Assembly (NCBI GenBank): GCA_015654825.1
Contig: JAATGE010000562.1
Span: forward strand, 1-9,252
From: Rhodospirillales bacterium
GTDB taxonomy: Bacteria; Pseudomonadota; Alphaproteobacteria; Acetobacterales; Acetobacteraceae
Direction: 5' to 3'
DNA: 9,252 nt
Made by a program: the position numbers and the translations under genes. Positions 1-6,914 of this stretch are shown piece by piece; position 1 is the first letter of the stretch; the number at the start of each line of letters is the position of its first letter. Under the pieces are notes generated by a model. That model did not search any database, was not told the origin of the DNA, and saw only the letters and a program-made list of their open reading frames with translations.

Positions 1-18
1 GAGGAACTGCGGGGGGAA

Positions 19-58
19 CGGCGAAGCCTGAAATCCGTGTTTGGTATGGGCTTCGCCG
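19..58. repeat. Inverted repeat, 10-bp perfect stem with 20-nt loop
   Basis: The arms CGGCGAAGCC (19-28) and GGCTTCGCCG (49-58) are perfect reverse complements separated by 20 bases. No T-run follows on either strand, so a classic intrinsic terminator is not shown. The rest of the first 90 bases holds no gene I can support: the plus-strand frames are short or run into the palindromic element at 91-165. It may be part of a dispersed intergenic repeat or a terminator for a gene left of the window. Confidence 0.45.
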
Positions 59-90
59 GGGAGACGATGAAAAGCCGCGCAGCGCTAATG

Positions 91-165
91 GGGGTCTGGG
101 GCCTCAGGCCCCGTCACGCGAAAGCGTGCTTCGCACGACGGCGTCCAGGGCAGAGCCCTGGCCTT
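91..165 (-). repeat. Composite palindromic intergenic element, copy A (3' of the LacI gene)
   Basis: Three hairpin modules sit side by side. GGGGCCT/AGGCCCC (98-112) is one. A CACGC-GAAA-GCGTG hairpin (115-128) lies inside a 32-base stretch (111-142) that matches copy B (2751-2782) at 28 of 32 positions. CCAGGGC-AGA-GCCCTGG (145-161) is the third. Read on the minus strand it follows the stop codon of the LacI gene by about 30 bases, in the same gene-relative orientation as the other copies. It may act as a transcription terminator or mRNA-stabilising structure, but there is no clear T-run. Confidence 0.7.
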
Positions 166-194
166 TGACAGGTCAAAATTTAAGGCCGTTGGTA

Positions 195-1238
195 TTACAC
201 CTTCCCCGGCCGTGCCGTAGAAAGCCTAGGCACCAGCGTAAACGACGGGAAATCGAAATGTGCGTCCTCGTCGCAATCGGGCCGCACCTCGCCGGCGATC
301 AGTGCGCACGCGGCCAGCGCGGCCATTTCTACGATCGGCTGGCGCAATGTCGTCAGTTGCGGCCTGCTGAAGCGTGAGCCCGTGCTGTCATCGAAGCCGG
401 CGATCGAGACGTCCCGCGGTATTTCGAGGCCGAGTTCGCCCGCGGCCGCCATGCAGCCCAGCGCCATGTCGTCATTGCTGGCGAAGATCGCGGTTGGCCG
501 CGCGTTGCCGCTGAGCATTTCGCGGCCGCCTTCGATGCCGGACTGGTAGGTGTAGTCGCCCACGAACATGCAAGCCGACTTTAGCCCGTGCGCCGCCATC
601 GATTCGAGGAAGCCATCGCGCCGTGAATGGCTCGATCCATAACGCTGCTCGCCCTCGATAAAACCGATGCGCCGATGGCCGAGTGCTACCAGGTGGTCGG
701 TCATGCCGCGCGCCGCCGCCCGGTCGTCCATGCGCAGGCGCAGGCCGCCGCCATCCGGCTGTTCCGGCCCCAGGCGCACGTATGGCGTGCCGGCTCCGCG
801 CAACAGTTCCAGCACGATGTCGTTGTCGGTGATTGGCGGCGTCAGAATGACCCCGTCCGGCTTCAGCGCGGCCAGCAGATTGCTGACTTCCTGGCGCATC
901 GGCGCGGTGTTGTGATCCACCAGTTCGACGAGAAAATGATATCCCGCCTCCCGGCACGGCATCGTTGCGCCGAGCTGAATGCGCGCGAGATAATCCGTGC
1001 CGCGTTCGTTGCGCCAATGCTCTATGGTTAATTTGGCATCTACAAAGGCGGCGATCAGATAGGATTTCGAACCTGCCAGGCTGCGCGCGGAAAGATTGGG
1101 GTGGTAATTCAGTGAAGCCGCGGCGGCGTGCACGCGTTCCCGTGTTTCCGCGCGTACGTTCGGCTCGGCGTTCATTACCCTCGATACGGTCTTGATCGAA
1201 ACGCCCGCCTGCGCGGCCACATCATAGATCGTGGCCAA
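195..1238 (-). CDS. LacI-family transcriptional regulator
   Basis: A 347-residue protein of normal LacI/GalR length. The N-terminal helix-turn-helix covers residues 3-24, with recognition helix VSIKTVSRVMN at 13-23. The two residues matching the specificity positions of E. coli LacI are Ile15 and Lys16. The hinge helix (about 47-57, NLSARSLAG) keeps Leu54, the residue that wedges into the operator minor groove in PurR and LacI. Residues 60-340 form the sugar-binding-protein-like effector domain, including the family segments IFASNDDMALG and DVSIAGFDD. The start is a TTG codon, chosen because an ideal Shine-Dalgarno lies 8 bases upstream and the protein then begins exactly where LacI proteins normally do. 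The gene is divergent from an MFS sugar transporter, which points to repression of sugar uptake relieved by a sugar ligand. The ligand is unknown. Confidence 0.95.
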   Translation of the reverse strand: MATIYDVAAQAGVSIKTVSRVMNAEPNVRAETRERVHAAAASLNYHPNLSARSLAGSKSYLIAAFVDAKLTIEHWRNERGTDYLARIQLGATMPCREAGYHFLVELVDHNTAPMRQEVSNLLAALKPDGVILTPPITDNDIVLELLRGAGTPYVRLGPEQPDGGGLRLRMDDRAAARGMTDHLVALGHRRIGFIEGEQRYGSSHSRRDGFLESMAAHGLKSACMFVGDYTYQSGIEGGREMLSGNARPTAIFASNDDMALGCMAAAGELGLEIPRDVSIAGFDDSTGSRFSRPQLTTLRQPIVEMAALAACALIAGEVRPDCDEDAHFDFPSFTLVPRLSTARPGKV

Positions 1239-1246
1239 TGCCGGAT

Positions 1247-1252
1247 CCTCCT
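1247..1252 (-). promoter_or_regulatory. Ribosome binding site deciding the TTG start of the LacI gene
   Basis: On the minus strand this reads AGGAGG, a perfect anti-Shine-Dalgarno match, followed by 8 bases and then TTG GCC ACG ATC TAT. The strength and spacing support the unusual TTG start, since no in-frame ATG encodes the conserved N-terminus. Confidence 0.75.
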
Positions 1253-1330
1253 GCTTCTGTCACTCGCCGCAGCGAAACCGCGGCGCCCGAACGTGGCGCC
1301 AACCGGACTGTTGATCTGCCGGTTCCTAGC

Positions 1331-1372
1331 ATGTAACGCTGCCCAATGCTCGCAAAAGCGTATGTTGCCCAA
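1331..1372. promoter_or_regulatory. Candidate operator region between the divergent LacI and MFS genes
   Basis: This is the most structured part of the 214-base divergent intergenic region (1239-1452). It holds an imperfect 17-bp inverted repeat, GCAAAAGCGTATGTTGC (1352-1368). Two TGCCCAA heptamers (1340-1346 and 1366-1372) are spaced 26 bases apart. The minus strand of 1335-1342 reads GCAGCGTT, resembling one half of the clear palindrome upstream of the GluP-type transporter. LacI-family repressors commonly bind such shared regions and autoregulate. No convincing -35/-10 pair was found here, so this is a weak inference. Confidence 0.3.
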
Positions 1373-1452
1373 GGGTTTGTCGAGCGTGTGGCAGCAGCGG
1401 CGCGGTGTTTCGCGCGGTTCGGCCCGAACCTGCCGCCGTCGCGCATGTCCGG

Positions 1453-2715
1453 ATGAACCTGCAACATCATTCCGAGGGATCCGATGCGGATGCCGAGGCA
1501 TTGCGGCCGGTCAGCCGCGGCTTCATCGGACTTTATACGGTCGCCGAAATCGGCGCCTATGTCAGCTTCGTTCCCCTGCTGCAGATACTGGTACCGCTGC
1601 AGGCAGCGTCGATTGATCCGCCGCACGCGGCCGCATTGCTGAGCCGCGTAGCGCTGTGCGGCGCCATTGTTGCCAGCCTCGCCAACATTCTGTTCGGCGC
1701 ATTGAGCGACCGCACCAGTGCCGCGCGCGGGCGGCGGCGACCATGGCTGCTCGCCGGGCTTGCCGCGACGCTGGCCAGCTACGCCGTGATCTGGGACGCG
1801 GGCACCGCGACCGGCCTGCTGCTCAGCGTGATCTGCTTTCAGATCGCCTTCAACGCGCTGTTCGCGCCGCTCGGCGCCGTGCTGGCCGACTACGTTCCCG
1901 ATCGCCAGAAGGGCGTGGTCTCGGCACTGCTCGGCCTGGGCTATCCGCTCGGCAGCCTCATCGGTACCGCGGCGGTCGGCGCCTGGCTGGTCGACGGCAC
2001 CACGCGCTTCCTGCTGCTGGGTGTGCTGGTGGCAGGCTCGATCGCACCGTTCGCCTGGCGGCTCGGCGATCCCGCGATCCCGGCGCGCCCGCTGCCGGCC
2101 GAGTGGCACCGCACCTGGTGGGTCGATCCACGGGCCTATCCGGACTTCGCGCGCGCCTGGGTCGGCCGCCTGCTGGTGGCGACGGCGTTCAGCGTCATGC
2201 AGGGCTATATGCTGTTGTACCTGCACAGCCTCACCGCCGTGCCTTCGATGATCCCCGGCCGCCCGGAAGCCGCGCTGGCGCGACTGGCCGCGATCGCCAC
2301 GGTGGCCAATATCGGCGCGGGCCTGCTCGGCGGGTGGCTGTCGGACCGGATGCGGCGCCGCAAGCCGTTCGTGTTCGCGGGCGGCGCCGGCATGGCCGCC
2401 GGCATCGTGTGCACCGCGCTGGCGCCCGACTGGGCCGCGCTGCAGCTGGCCACGCTGATTTATGGCATCGGCGCGGGGATCTACTACGCGGTCGATCTGG
2501 CGCTGATCGTGCAGGTGCTGCCGTCCTTGCAAAGCGCCGGCAAGGATCTCGGGATCGTCAATCTTTCCAACACGCTGCCGCAAATCATCGCGCCGCTGGT
2601 GGCGCTGCACCTGGTCGGCGGCATCGCGCCCGACTATCGCACGCTGTTCCTGCTGGCCGCCGGGGCCGCGTTGCTGGGCGCGGCCTGCGTGCTTCGGATC
2701 AAGGGGGCGCGATAG
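1453..2715 (+). CDS. MFS sugar transporter, SLC45/GPH-like
   Basis: From ATG 1453 this is a 420-residue integral membrane protein with about 12 hydrophobic segments. Loop 2/3 carries the major-facilitator signature GALSDRT..GRRRPW (82-98), and its second-half counterpart is GGWLSDRMRRRKPF (293-306). The GRRRPW form and the later YYAVDLALIVQVLP (344-357) and GKDLGIVNLSNTLPQ (363-377) segments resemble sugar/cation symporters related to the sucrose and melibiose carriers. It is inferred to import a sugar or small glycoside through the inner membrane. It is divergent from the LacI gene and probably controlled by it. The start is uncertain: GTG 1405 (436 residues) and TTG 1501 are in frame, and none of the three has a strong Shine-Dalgarno. 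No glycosidase or kinase is linked to name the substrate. Confidence 0.9.
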   Translation: MNLQHHSEGSDADAEALRPVSRGFIGLYTVAEIGAYVSFVPLLQILVPLQAASIDPPHAAALLSRVALCGAIVASLANILFGALSDRTSAARGRRRPWLLAGLAATLASYAVIWDAGTATGLLLSVICFQIAFNALFAPLGAVLADYVPDRQKGVVSALLGLGYPLGSLIGTAAVGAWLVDGTTRFLLLGVLVAGSIAPFAWRLGDPAIPARPLPAEWHRTWWVDPRAYPDFARAWVGRLLVATAFSVMQGYMLLYLHSLTAVPSMIPGRPEAALARLAAIATVANIGAGLLGGWLSDRMRRRKPFVFAGGAGMAAGIVCTALAPDWAALQLATLIYGIGAGIYYAVDLALIVQVLPSLQSAGKDLGIVNLSNTLPQIIAPLVALHLVGGIAPDYRTLFLLAAGAALLGAACVLRIKGAR

Positions 2716-2718
2716 AGC

Positions 2719-2786
2719 AAGGCCAGGGTTCTGCCGTCGACCCGCTGGGGCCGTCACGCAAAAGCGTGCTGTGCATGACGGCCCCA
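2719..2786 (+). terminator. Composite palindromic element, copy B, between convergent transporters
   Basis: It begins 3 bases after the stop of the upstream MFS gene with a degenerate form of the AAGGCC-AGGG-TCTGCC module (2719-2742). GACCCGCTGGGG follows (2739-2750), identical to copy C. The predicted hairpin has an 11-bp perfect stem, TGGGGCCGTCA (2746-2756) with TGACGGCCCCA (2776-2786). An alternative inner hairpin is CACGC-AAAA-GCGTG (2755-2768). Lying in the 130-base gap between two convergent genes, it could end transcription in both directions. There is no adjacent T-run, so intrinsic termination is an inference. Confidence 0.6.
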
Positions 2787-2845
2787 CAGCCCATTGTGCG
2801 GGTTTTGCGGGCCTGCCTGCGAGGCGGTTTTCGCTGGGGGGCATT

Positions 2846-4129
2846 TCAGGCGGGCGCGGCGGCGCGCCGCCTTGCGTTCTCGGTGAACGCGGACATGCCG
2901 AACGCCGCGATCCAGATATAGCAGAGTGCCGGCACCACCAGCGCGTGGCCCAGGCCGAAGCGGTCGGCCGCCAGGCCGGTCAGCAGCGGTACCACCGCGC
3001 CACCGACGATCGCCAGGCACAGCACGCCGGATGCCTCCGCGGTATCCTCGCCCAACGTCTCGATCGCCAACGCGAAGATGGTTGGGAACATGATAGAGTT
3101 GAACAGACCGATCGCCAGCACCGTGGCGGCGGCGAAAACGCCGGCGGAGAGACCCGTCACGACGGCGAGCGTGCCGGCCACCAGCGCGCATACCGTCAGC
3201 AGCAACCCGGCCGGCACCAGGCGCAGCACCGCGGCGCCGCAAAAACGGCCGACCATGGCGAGGCCCCAATAGATGCTGACCAGTGCGCCGGCGGTGCGTG
3301 CGGCGACACCGAGGACACTGCCCTGCATCAGATAGTTGGCGATCGAGCTGCCGATCGAAACCTCGGCCCCGACATAGGTAAAGAGGCCGACGGCACCCAT
3401 GACGAGCCTTCGGTTTGTCAGCACGCGGGAATATGAGCCGGCGAGGTGCGCGCGCGGCGGCGGCGCCCATCGGCGCAGCGCCCAGCAGACCAGCGCCAGC
3501 GCCAGCAGCAGCAGTGCGACGCCGAAAAACGGCAGCTCGAATACCTTCGCCTCGGTGCGGCGCAACTGCGCCAGCGCCGCTTCGCCGACGCCGGACGGAT
3601 CGGGCAGCGACGTGACGTGCGACAGGATCAGCGCCGACCCGAACAATGGCCCGACCATGGTGGCAAGCGAGTTGAAGGCCTGCGCCAGCGTCAGGCGGCT
3701 CGGCGCGTGCGCCGGGTGGCCGAGCATGGCCGTCAGCGGATTGGCCGCGACCTGAACCAGGGTCACGCCGCTGGCCAGGATGAACAGCGCGGCGAGGAAG
3801 CCGGGGTAGGTGCCGTGCGCGGCGGCGGGCGTGAACCCGAGCGCGCCTGCCGCCATGACCAGCAGGCCGACGGTAATGCCGCGCAGGTAGCCGATGCGGC
3901 CAAGCAGCCAGCCGGCGGGGGCCGAGACAATGAAATAGGCGCCGAAGAAACAGAACTGCGTCAGCATGACCTCGGCGTAGCTCAGCGAGAACATCGCCTT
4001 GAGCTTCGGGATCAGCGTGTCGACCAGCACAGTACAGAAGCCGAAGGCGAAGAACATCGCCATCATCAGGGCCAGCAGCTTTTTCTGGTGTAATTCGGCG
4101 GCGACCGAGCGGTCGGCGTGCTGCTGCAT
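2846..4129 (-). CDS. FucP/GluP-family MFS sugar:proton symporter
   Basis: The protein has 427 residues and about 12 membrane segments, the usual length for the FHS family of fucose, glucose/galactose and N-acetylglucosamine transporters. Family landmarks are FGFCTVLVDTLIPKLKAMFSLS (29-50), QFCFFGAYFIVSAPAG (58-73), TLVQVAANPLTAMLG (123-137), LTLAQAFNSLATMVGPLFG (146-164) and GLFNSIMFPTIFALAIETLG (341-360). Compared from memory with E. coli FucP, Asp37 and Asn153 match functional Asp and Asn positions. The FucP glutamate in its ETAAN motif is Gln126 here, as in GluP-type glucose/galactose carriers. The ATG at 4129 is chosen because GAGGAAA precedes it at 4137-4143 in sequence typical of a Shine-Dalgarno. 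An in-frame TTG at 4207 would add an implausible polar tail and would overlap the operator. Substrate unknown; probably a hexose or amino sugar. Confidence 0.93.
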   Translation of the reverse strand: MQQHADRSVAAELHQKKLLALMMAMFFAFGFCTVLVDTLIPKLKAMFSLSYAEVMLTQFCFFGAYFIVSAPAGWLLGRIGYLRGITVGLLVMAAGALGFTPAAAHGTYPGFLAALFILASGVTLVQVAANPLTAMLGHPAHAPSRLTLAQAFNSLATMVGPLFGSALILSHVTSLPDPSGVGEAALAQLRRTEAKVFELPFFGVALLLLALALVCWALRRWAPPPRAHLAGSYSRVLTNRRLVMGAVGLFTYVGAEVSIGSSIANYLMQGSVLGVAARTAGALVSIYWGLAMVGRFCGAAVLRLVPAGLLLTVCALVAGTLAVVTGLSAGVFAAATVLAIGLFNSIMFPTIFALAIETLGEDTAEASGVLCLAIVGGAVVPLLTGLAADRFGLGHALVVPALCYIWIAAFGMSAFTENARRRAAAPA

Positions 4130-4192
4130 GGTCGGCTTTCCTCGTTTCCGCGACGCCTCGTCTGGGCATCCTGATTGATCGTGGCGCGTTTC

Positions 4193-4215
4193 AGACAGCG
4201 CTGTCAATCGCTGTC
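4193..4215 (-). promoter_or_regulatory. LacI-type operator overlapping the -35 box of the GluP-type transporter
   Basis: GACAGCGCTGTC (4194-4205) is a perfect 12-bp palindrome centred on a CG step, the usual architecture of LacI-family operators. On the minus strand, the transporter's strand, TTGACA (4207-4202) is a consensus -35 box sharing its GACA with the palindrome. A bound repressor would therefore block polymerase. A second copy of the half-site CGCTGTC lies at 4209-4215, exactly 10 bases (one helical turn) from CGCTGTC at 4199-4205. No good -10 box is visible; CACGAT (4183-4178) at 18-base spacing is the best and is weak. Confidence 0.5.
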
Positions 4216-4752
4216 TTGTGCCACTTTTGATGAGCGCGCATTAGAACGAAAGCTTCGCGTCGCGTCCACGGGCGGCGCCAGGGGGCGCGGGCCGAGTCCG
4301 AGGGCCGCCCAACGGGCTGCCGGGCCACGGCGATTACGCTGGAGCGGTACGCCGCGGGTATTTTATTGGAATGTTACAACTAAAGGTTGCGCCCGGGGCG
4401 TGGGCTTAATTTGTTTTGTCATTTTCGAGGCATGCCGGCAATAGTGGATATTTCAATAGACGCCGTACTCCAAGTGTTTGTACGAGGAGTCGCAAATTCG
4501 TTTCTAATTCGGTGGCTCGCCGAAATGTGATGGAGCAAACAACGGTGTTTTGCATTACCAGCAGCCGATGGAAAAAAATGCGCTTGCTACTGAATGCTTC
4601 CGTCCGGCAGCATCAAGCGGTGGATAACTCGGGGGGGCCCGGTGACACGAGACATCTAAGCGCTGACGGTACTCCTGGCATGGTGTTCCGACAACCCTCA
4701 ATTTCGGTGCAATCGTGCGGTTCGCTTCTGTCGATTTAGGTACATTGCATCA
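4216..4752. other. Gene-free, lower-GC intergenic stretch
   Basis: No supportable gene is seen here. The only plus-strand frames (about 4175-4444 and 4416-4739) start at non-ATG codons without a Shine-Dalgarno, and their products are arginine- and serine-rich with no recognisable motif. Direct counting gives 118 G+C in the 240 bases 4381-4620 (49 percent), well below the flanking genes. It may contain long-range regulatory sequence for the PAS-LuxR gene, an undetected small RNA, or the remains of decayed or imported DNA. Confidence 0.6.
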
Positions 4753-4780
4753 TTTCAACTAATGCGGCGCCGGCTATGAT
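4753..4780 (+). promoter_or_regulatory. Candidate promoter of the PAS-LuxR gene
   Basis: TATGAT at 4775-4780 matches the -10 consensus at five of six positions and lies about 60 bases before the start codon. The hexamer 16 bases upstream, TTTCAA (4753-4758), is a poor -35 box, so the promoter may need an activator. A distant inverted pair, TGCAAT (4708-4713) and ATTGCA (4744-4749), lies just upstream, but its significance is unclear. Confidence 0.35.
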
Positions 4781-4841
4781 GGGACGGTGCGTCGAGTGCC
4801 CGGCGATCCGCTAGCAGGGCAGGCTACGTTCGGAGATTAGA

Positions 4842-6734
4842 ATGGGTAAAATATCAAGTCATTTTCATCCGCCCTATCGGCGGCAGATTCAGCAGATTGC
4901 AGCAACGCTTTCGGAAGGTGTCATTCTGATCGATGTAGATCAGACCATTAAATGGGCGAATGCGGCGGCGTTGGCCATGCACGGGGTGGACCGGCCGGAA
5001 GCGCTCGGCAGAACCATCGACGAGTATCACGCAAACTTCCAGGTCCGGTTCCGCAGCAGCCAGTCGAGCGCCACCCAGCAATCGATCGAAAGCGTCGCGG
5101 CCGGCGAGGCATTCCGTGACGTCATTATCGAAGTGACACCGCTCGGTGGCGGCAAGCCCGAGTGGCTGCGCCGCGTGCGCAACCTGGTGCTGACCGACGA
5201 GGCCGGCACACCGACCTGCATCGTGCTGGTTCTGCATGCCTTGAACGAGGATTTCGAGGTCAAGGGTTGCTACGCCACATCGATCGACTCGACCCCGTAC
5301 CCGGCCGCGATCCTGCGCCTGCGCGATCAGGTGTTTGTTGATGCCAACGACGCATTTCTTGAATTGACACAGCGTGGCAGGGCGCAGGTCGTCGGTCGGC
5401 CGCTGGCCGAGATCGATTTTGTCGAGGGTTGCGAGGACCGCGACGCCGCGCTCGCCAGTATTGCCCGTTCGACATCGCTCGCGCTCTCGCGTTCGACGGT
5501 TCCGCTCGCCGATGAGCAAAGCAAGCCGATCCTGCTCGCCGGTCAGCCGATCACTTTCGCCGATCAGCGCTGCATGCTGTTCACGTTGACCGACTTCGAC
5601 GGGGCACGCCGCGAGGCGCAGACCGTGCCGCGCGTATCGGACGACGCACGGGCCGATGCCGCCGCCTTGTGCGCGGCGGCGCCGATCCCGTTGCACGCGC
5701 TGGACGCGGACATGCGTATTCTGGACGTCAGCGAGCCGTGGCTCGAGTGGCTCGGCTATACTCGCGAGGCGGTGGTCGGGCGCGGTATCGTCGATTTCAT
5801 GGCGGCGCCTTTTGCCGCGCATTTCCACGGTCACGCGATGGACGTGCTGCGCGAGACCGGCGTGCTGCGCAATGTCGAGTGCCAGTTTGTCCGCAAGTCG
5901 GGCGAACTCGTGGACGCGCTCATTTCGGTTCGCGCGCGGCGCGATGCCAACGGTGCGTTGCTCGGTGCCGTCGGCGCCTCGATCGACATTACCGAACGCA
6001 AGCGCAGCGAGGAATGCTTCACCAAGGCGTTCACCCTGGCGCCGGTGCCGATGATGATCCGCAAACTCGACGATTCGCGCATCCTCGACGCCAACGACGC
6101 CTTCCTCGATGCGACGGGGCATACGACGCAGGCCGTGGTCGGGCACAGCGTCGACGAAATGGGCCTGTTCGAAACCCGCGCGTTGCGCCAGCAGTTCGAA
6201 AACGATCTGCGCAGCACCGGGCGGCAGCGCAATGTGGAGGTGCGGGTGCGCACCGCCTCCGGCGAAATGCTGGATTGCCTGCTGTCGGCCGAGTTGCTGC
6301 ATGCTTTCGGGCAACCCTGCGTGCTGCTGGCACTGCAGGACGTGACCGAACGGCGGCGCAACGAGGTGCAACTGTTCCAGGCCATCGAGGCGGTCATGAA
6401 GGACACCTCGTGGTTCAGCCGCACGGTGATCGAGAAGCTGGCGGTCGTTCGCTCGCCCGCGGCGGCGCAGGGGCGTGTCGCGGAAACCGGAGATCTGACC
6501 AAACGCGAACGCGAAGTACTGGGGCTGATCAGCCACGGCATGAGCGACACGGACATCGCCGAGAAACTGGGCCTCACCCGGTCGACCGTGCGCAACCACG
6601 TGGCGACACTGTATAGCAAGATCGGTGTTCACAGCCGCAGCAGCGCCATCGTCTGGGCGCGTGAGCGGGGCGTGAACATTGCCTGGCCGCGGGCCGCCAC
6701 GCCGAAACAGATGCCGCGTCGACCGTCGGTCTGA
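4842..6734 (+). CDS. Multi-PAS sensor with C-terminal LuxR-type DNA-binding domain
   Basis: A 630-residue soluble protein without membrane segments. Four PAS-like modules can be traced: about 13-135; 142-255, with FVDANDAFLELT at its core; 270-388, closing with the PAC-type DITERKRSEE; and 393-505, with ILDANDAFLDAT and closing with DVTERRRNE. A helical linker (506-536) leads to a GerE/LuxR helix-turn-helix at 551-610. There TKREREVL, DTDIAEKLGLTRSTVRNH (569-586) and KIGVHSRSSAIVWARERG (593-610) are diagnostic. There is no receiver, kinase or autoinducer-binding domain, so it is a one-component cytoplasmic regulator. PAS modules could bind heme, flavin or a small ligand, but no cofactor residue is identifiable. 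GGAG at 4832-4835, 6 bases before ATG 4842, supports the start. No neighbour is an obvious target; autoregulation or distant targets are possible. Confidence 0.93.
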   Translation: MGKISSHFHPPYRRQIQQIAATLSEGVILIDVDQTIKWANAAALAMHGVDRPEALGRTIDEYHANFQVRFRSSQSSATQQSIESVAAGEAFRDVIIEVTPLGGGKPEWLRRVRNLVLTDEAGTPTCIVLVLHALNEDFEVKGCYATSIDSTPYPAAILRLRDQVFVDANDAFLELTQRGRAQVVGRPLAEIDFVEGCEDRDAALASIARSTSLALSRSTVPLADEQSKPILLAGQPITFADQRCMLFTLTDFDGARREAQTVPRVSDDARADAAALCAAAPIPLHALDADMRILDVSEPWLEWLGYTREAVVGRGIVDFMAAPFAAHFHGHAMDVLRETGVLRNVECQFVRKSGELVDALISVRARRDANGALLGAVGASIDITERKRSEECFTKAFTLAPVPMMIRKLDDSRILDANDAFLDATGHTTQAVVGHSVDEMGLFETRALRQQFENDLRSTGRQRNVEVRVRTASGEMLDCLLSAELLHAFGQPCVLLALQDVTERRRNEVQLFQAIEAVMKDTSWFSRTVIEKLAVVRSPAAAQGRVAETGDLTKREREVLGLISHGMSDTDIAEKLGLTRSTVRNHVATLYSKIGVHSRSSAIVWARERGVNIAWPRAATPKQMPRRPSV

Positions 6735-6740
6735 GGGGGG

Positions 6741-6794
6741 AAGGCCCGGGCTCTGCCCTGGACCCGCTGGGGACAAGTCCCCAGACCCCATTTT
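6741..6794 (+). terminator. Composite palindromic element, copy C, probable terminator of the PAS-LuxR gene
   Basis: It starts 6 bases after the stop codon. The first module, AAGGCC..GGGC-TCT-GCCC..GG (6741-6762), forms a stem with one mismatch. The second is a perfect 8-bp stem, CTGGGGAC (6767-6774) with GTCCCCAG (6777-6784). After ACCCCA comes TTTTAT (6791-6796), which makes this the most terminator-like of the four copies. Confidence 0.6.
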
Positions 6795-6857
6795 ATATGT
6801 TCCGAGTTTGGCACGGGCACCGAGCCCCATCGGTGGCCTCCCGCCGCGCAGCGCGTA

Positions 6858-6914
6858 CGACGGCGGTGGCACGCCGTCGGGGGTCCAGGGGGCAGAGCCC
6901 CCGGCCTTCTTTTA
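6858..6914 (-). repeat. Composite palindromic element, copy D
   Basis: Two hairpins: CGACGGCG (6858-6865) with CGCCGTCG (6872-6879), an 8-bp perfect stem with 6-base loop, and GGGGGC-AGA-GCCCCC (6888-6902). CCTTCTTTTA (6905-6914) follows on the plus strand. Its CCAGG..CAGAGCCC..GGCCTT module is inverted relative to copy C, about 100 bases away. By orientation it would be the 3' element of a minus-strand gene ending just to its right, and a minus-strand ORF does end at 6915. Confidence 0.6.

Noticed and set aside
1311..1337. TTGATC with TGTAAC as promoter of the first MFS gene
   Set aside because: Spacing is only 15 bases and both hexamers match at four of six positions, too weak to call.
1222..2844. 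540-codon minus-strand open frame opposite the first MFS transporter
   Set aside because: Composition is dominated by Arg, Gln, Ala and Gly with no motif, and it crosses the LacI start and the palindromic copy B. The plus-strand transporter explains the region.
1656..2921. 421-codon plus-strand frame within and beyond the first MFS gene
   Set aside because: Arginine-rich frameshifted reading of the transporter that runs through its stop and the palindromic element.
2754..4169. 471-codon minus-strand frame overlapping the GluP-type gene
   Set aside because: Out of frame with the recognisable 12-segment transporter, rich in Arg and Gly, and continues through the intergenic hairpin.
4130..4207. 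TTG 4207 as start of the GluP-type transporter
   Set aside because: It adds 26 polar residues not seen in the family, lacks a Shine-Dalgarno, and overlaps the operator and -35 box. ATG 4129 has a good ribosome site.
4618..4627. DnaA-box-like sequence (minus strand TTATCCACC)
   Set aside because: A single 8-of-9 match with no cluster, AT-rich unwinding element or replication gene nearby; expected by chance.
4416..4739. 107-codon plus-strand frame before the PAS-LuxR gene
   Set aside because: TTG start without a Shine-Dalgarno, no recognisable motif, unusual composition, and it runs to just before the candidate promoter.
4854..6872. 672-codon minus-strand open frame opposite the PAS-LuxR gene
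   Set aside because: The plus strand encodes recognisable PAS and GerE domains. The antisense product is arginine-, histidine- and glutamine-rich without domains, as expected opposite a GC-rich gene.
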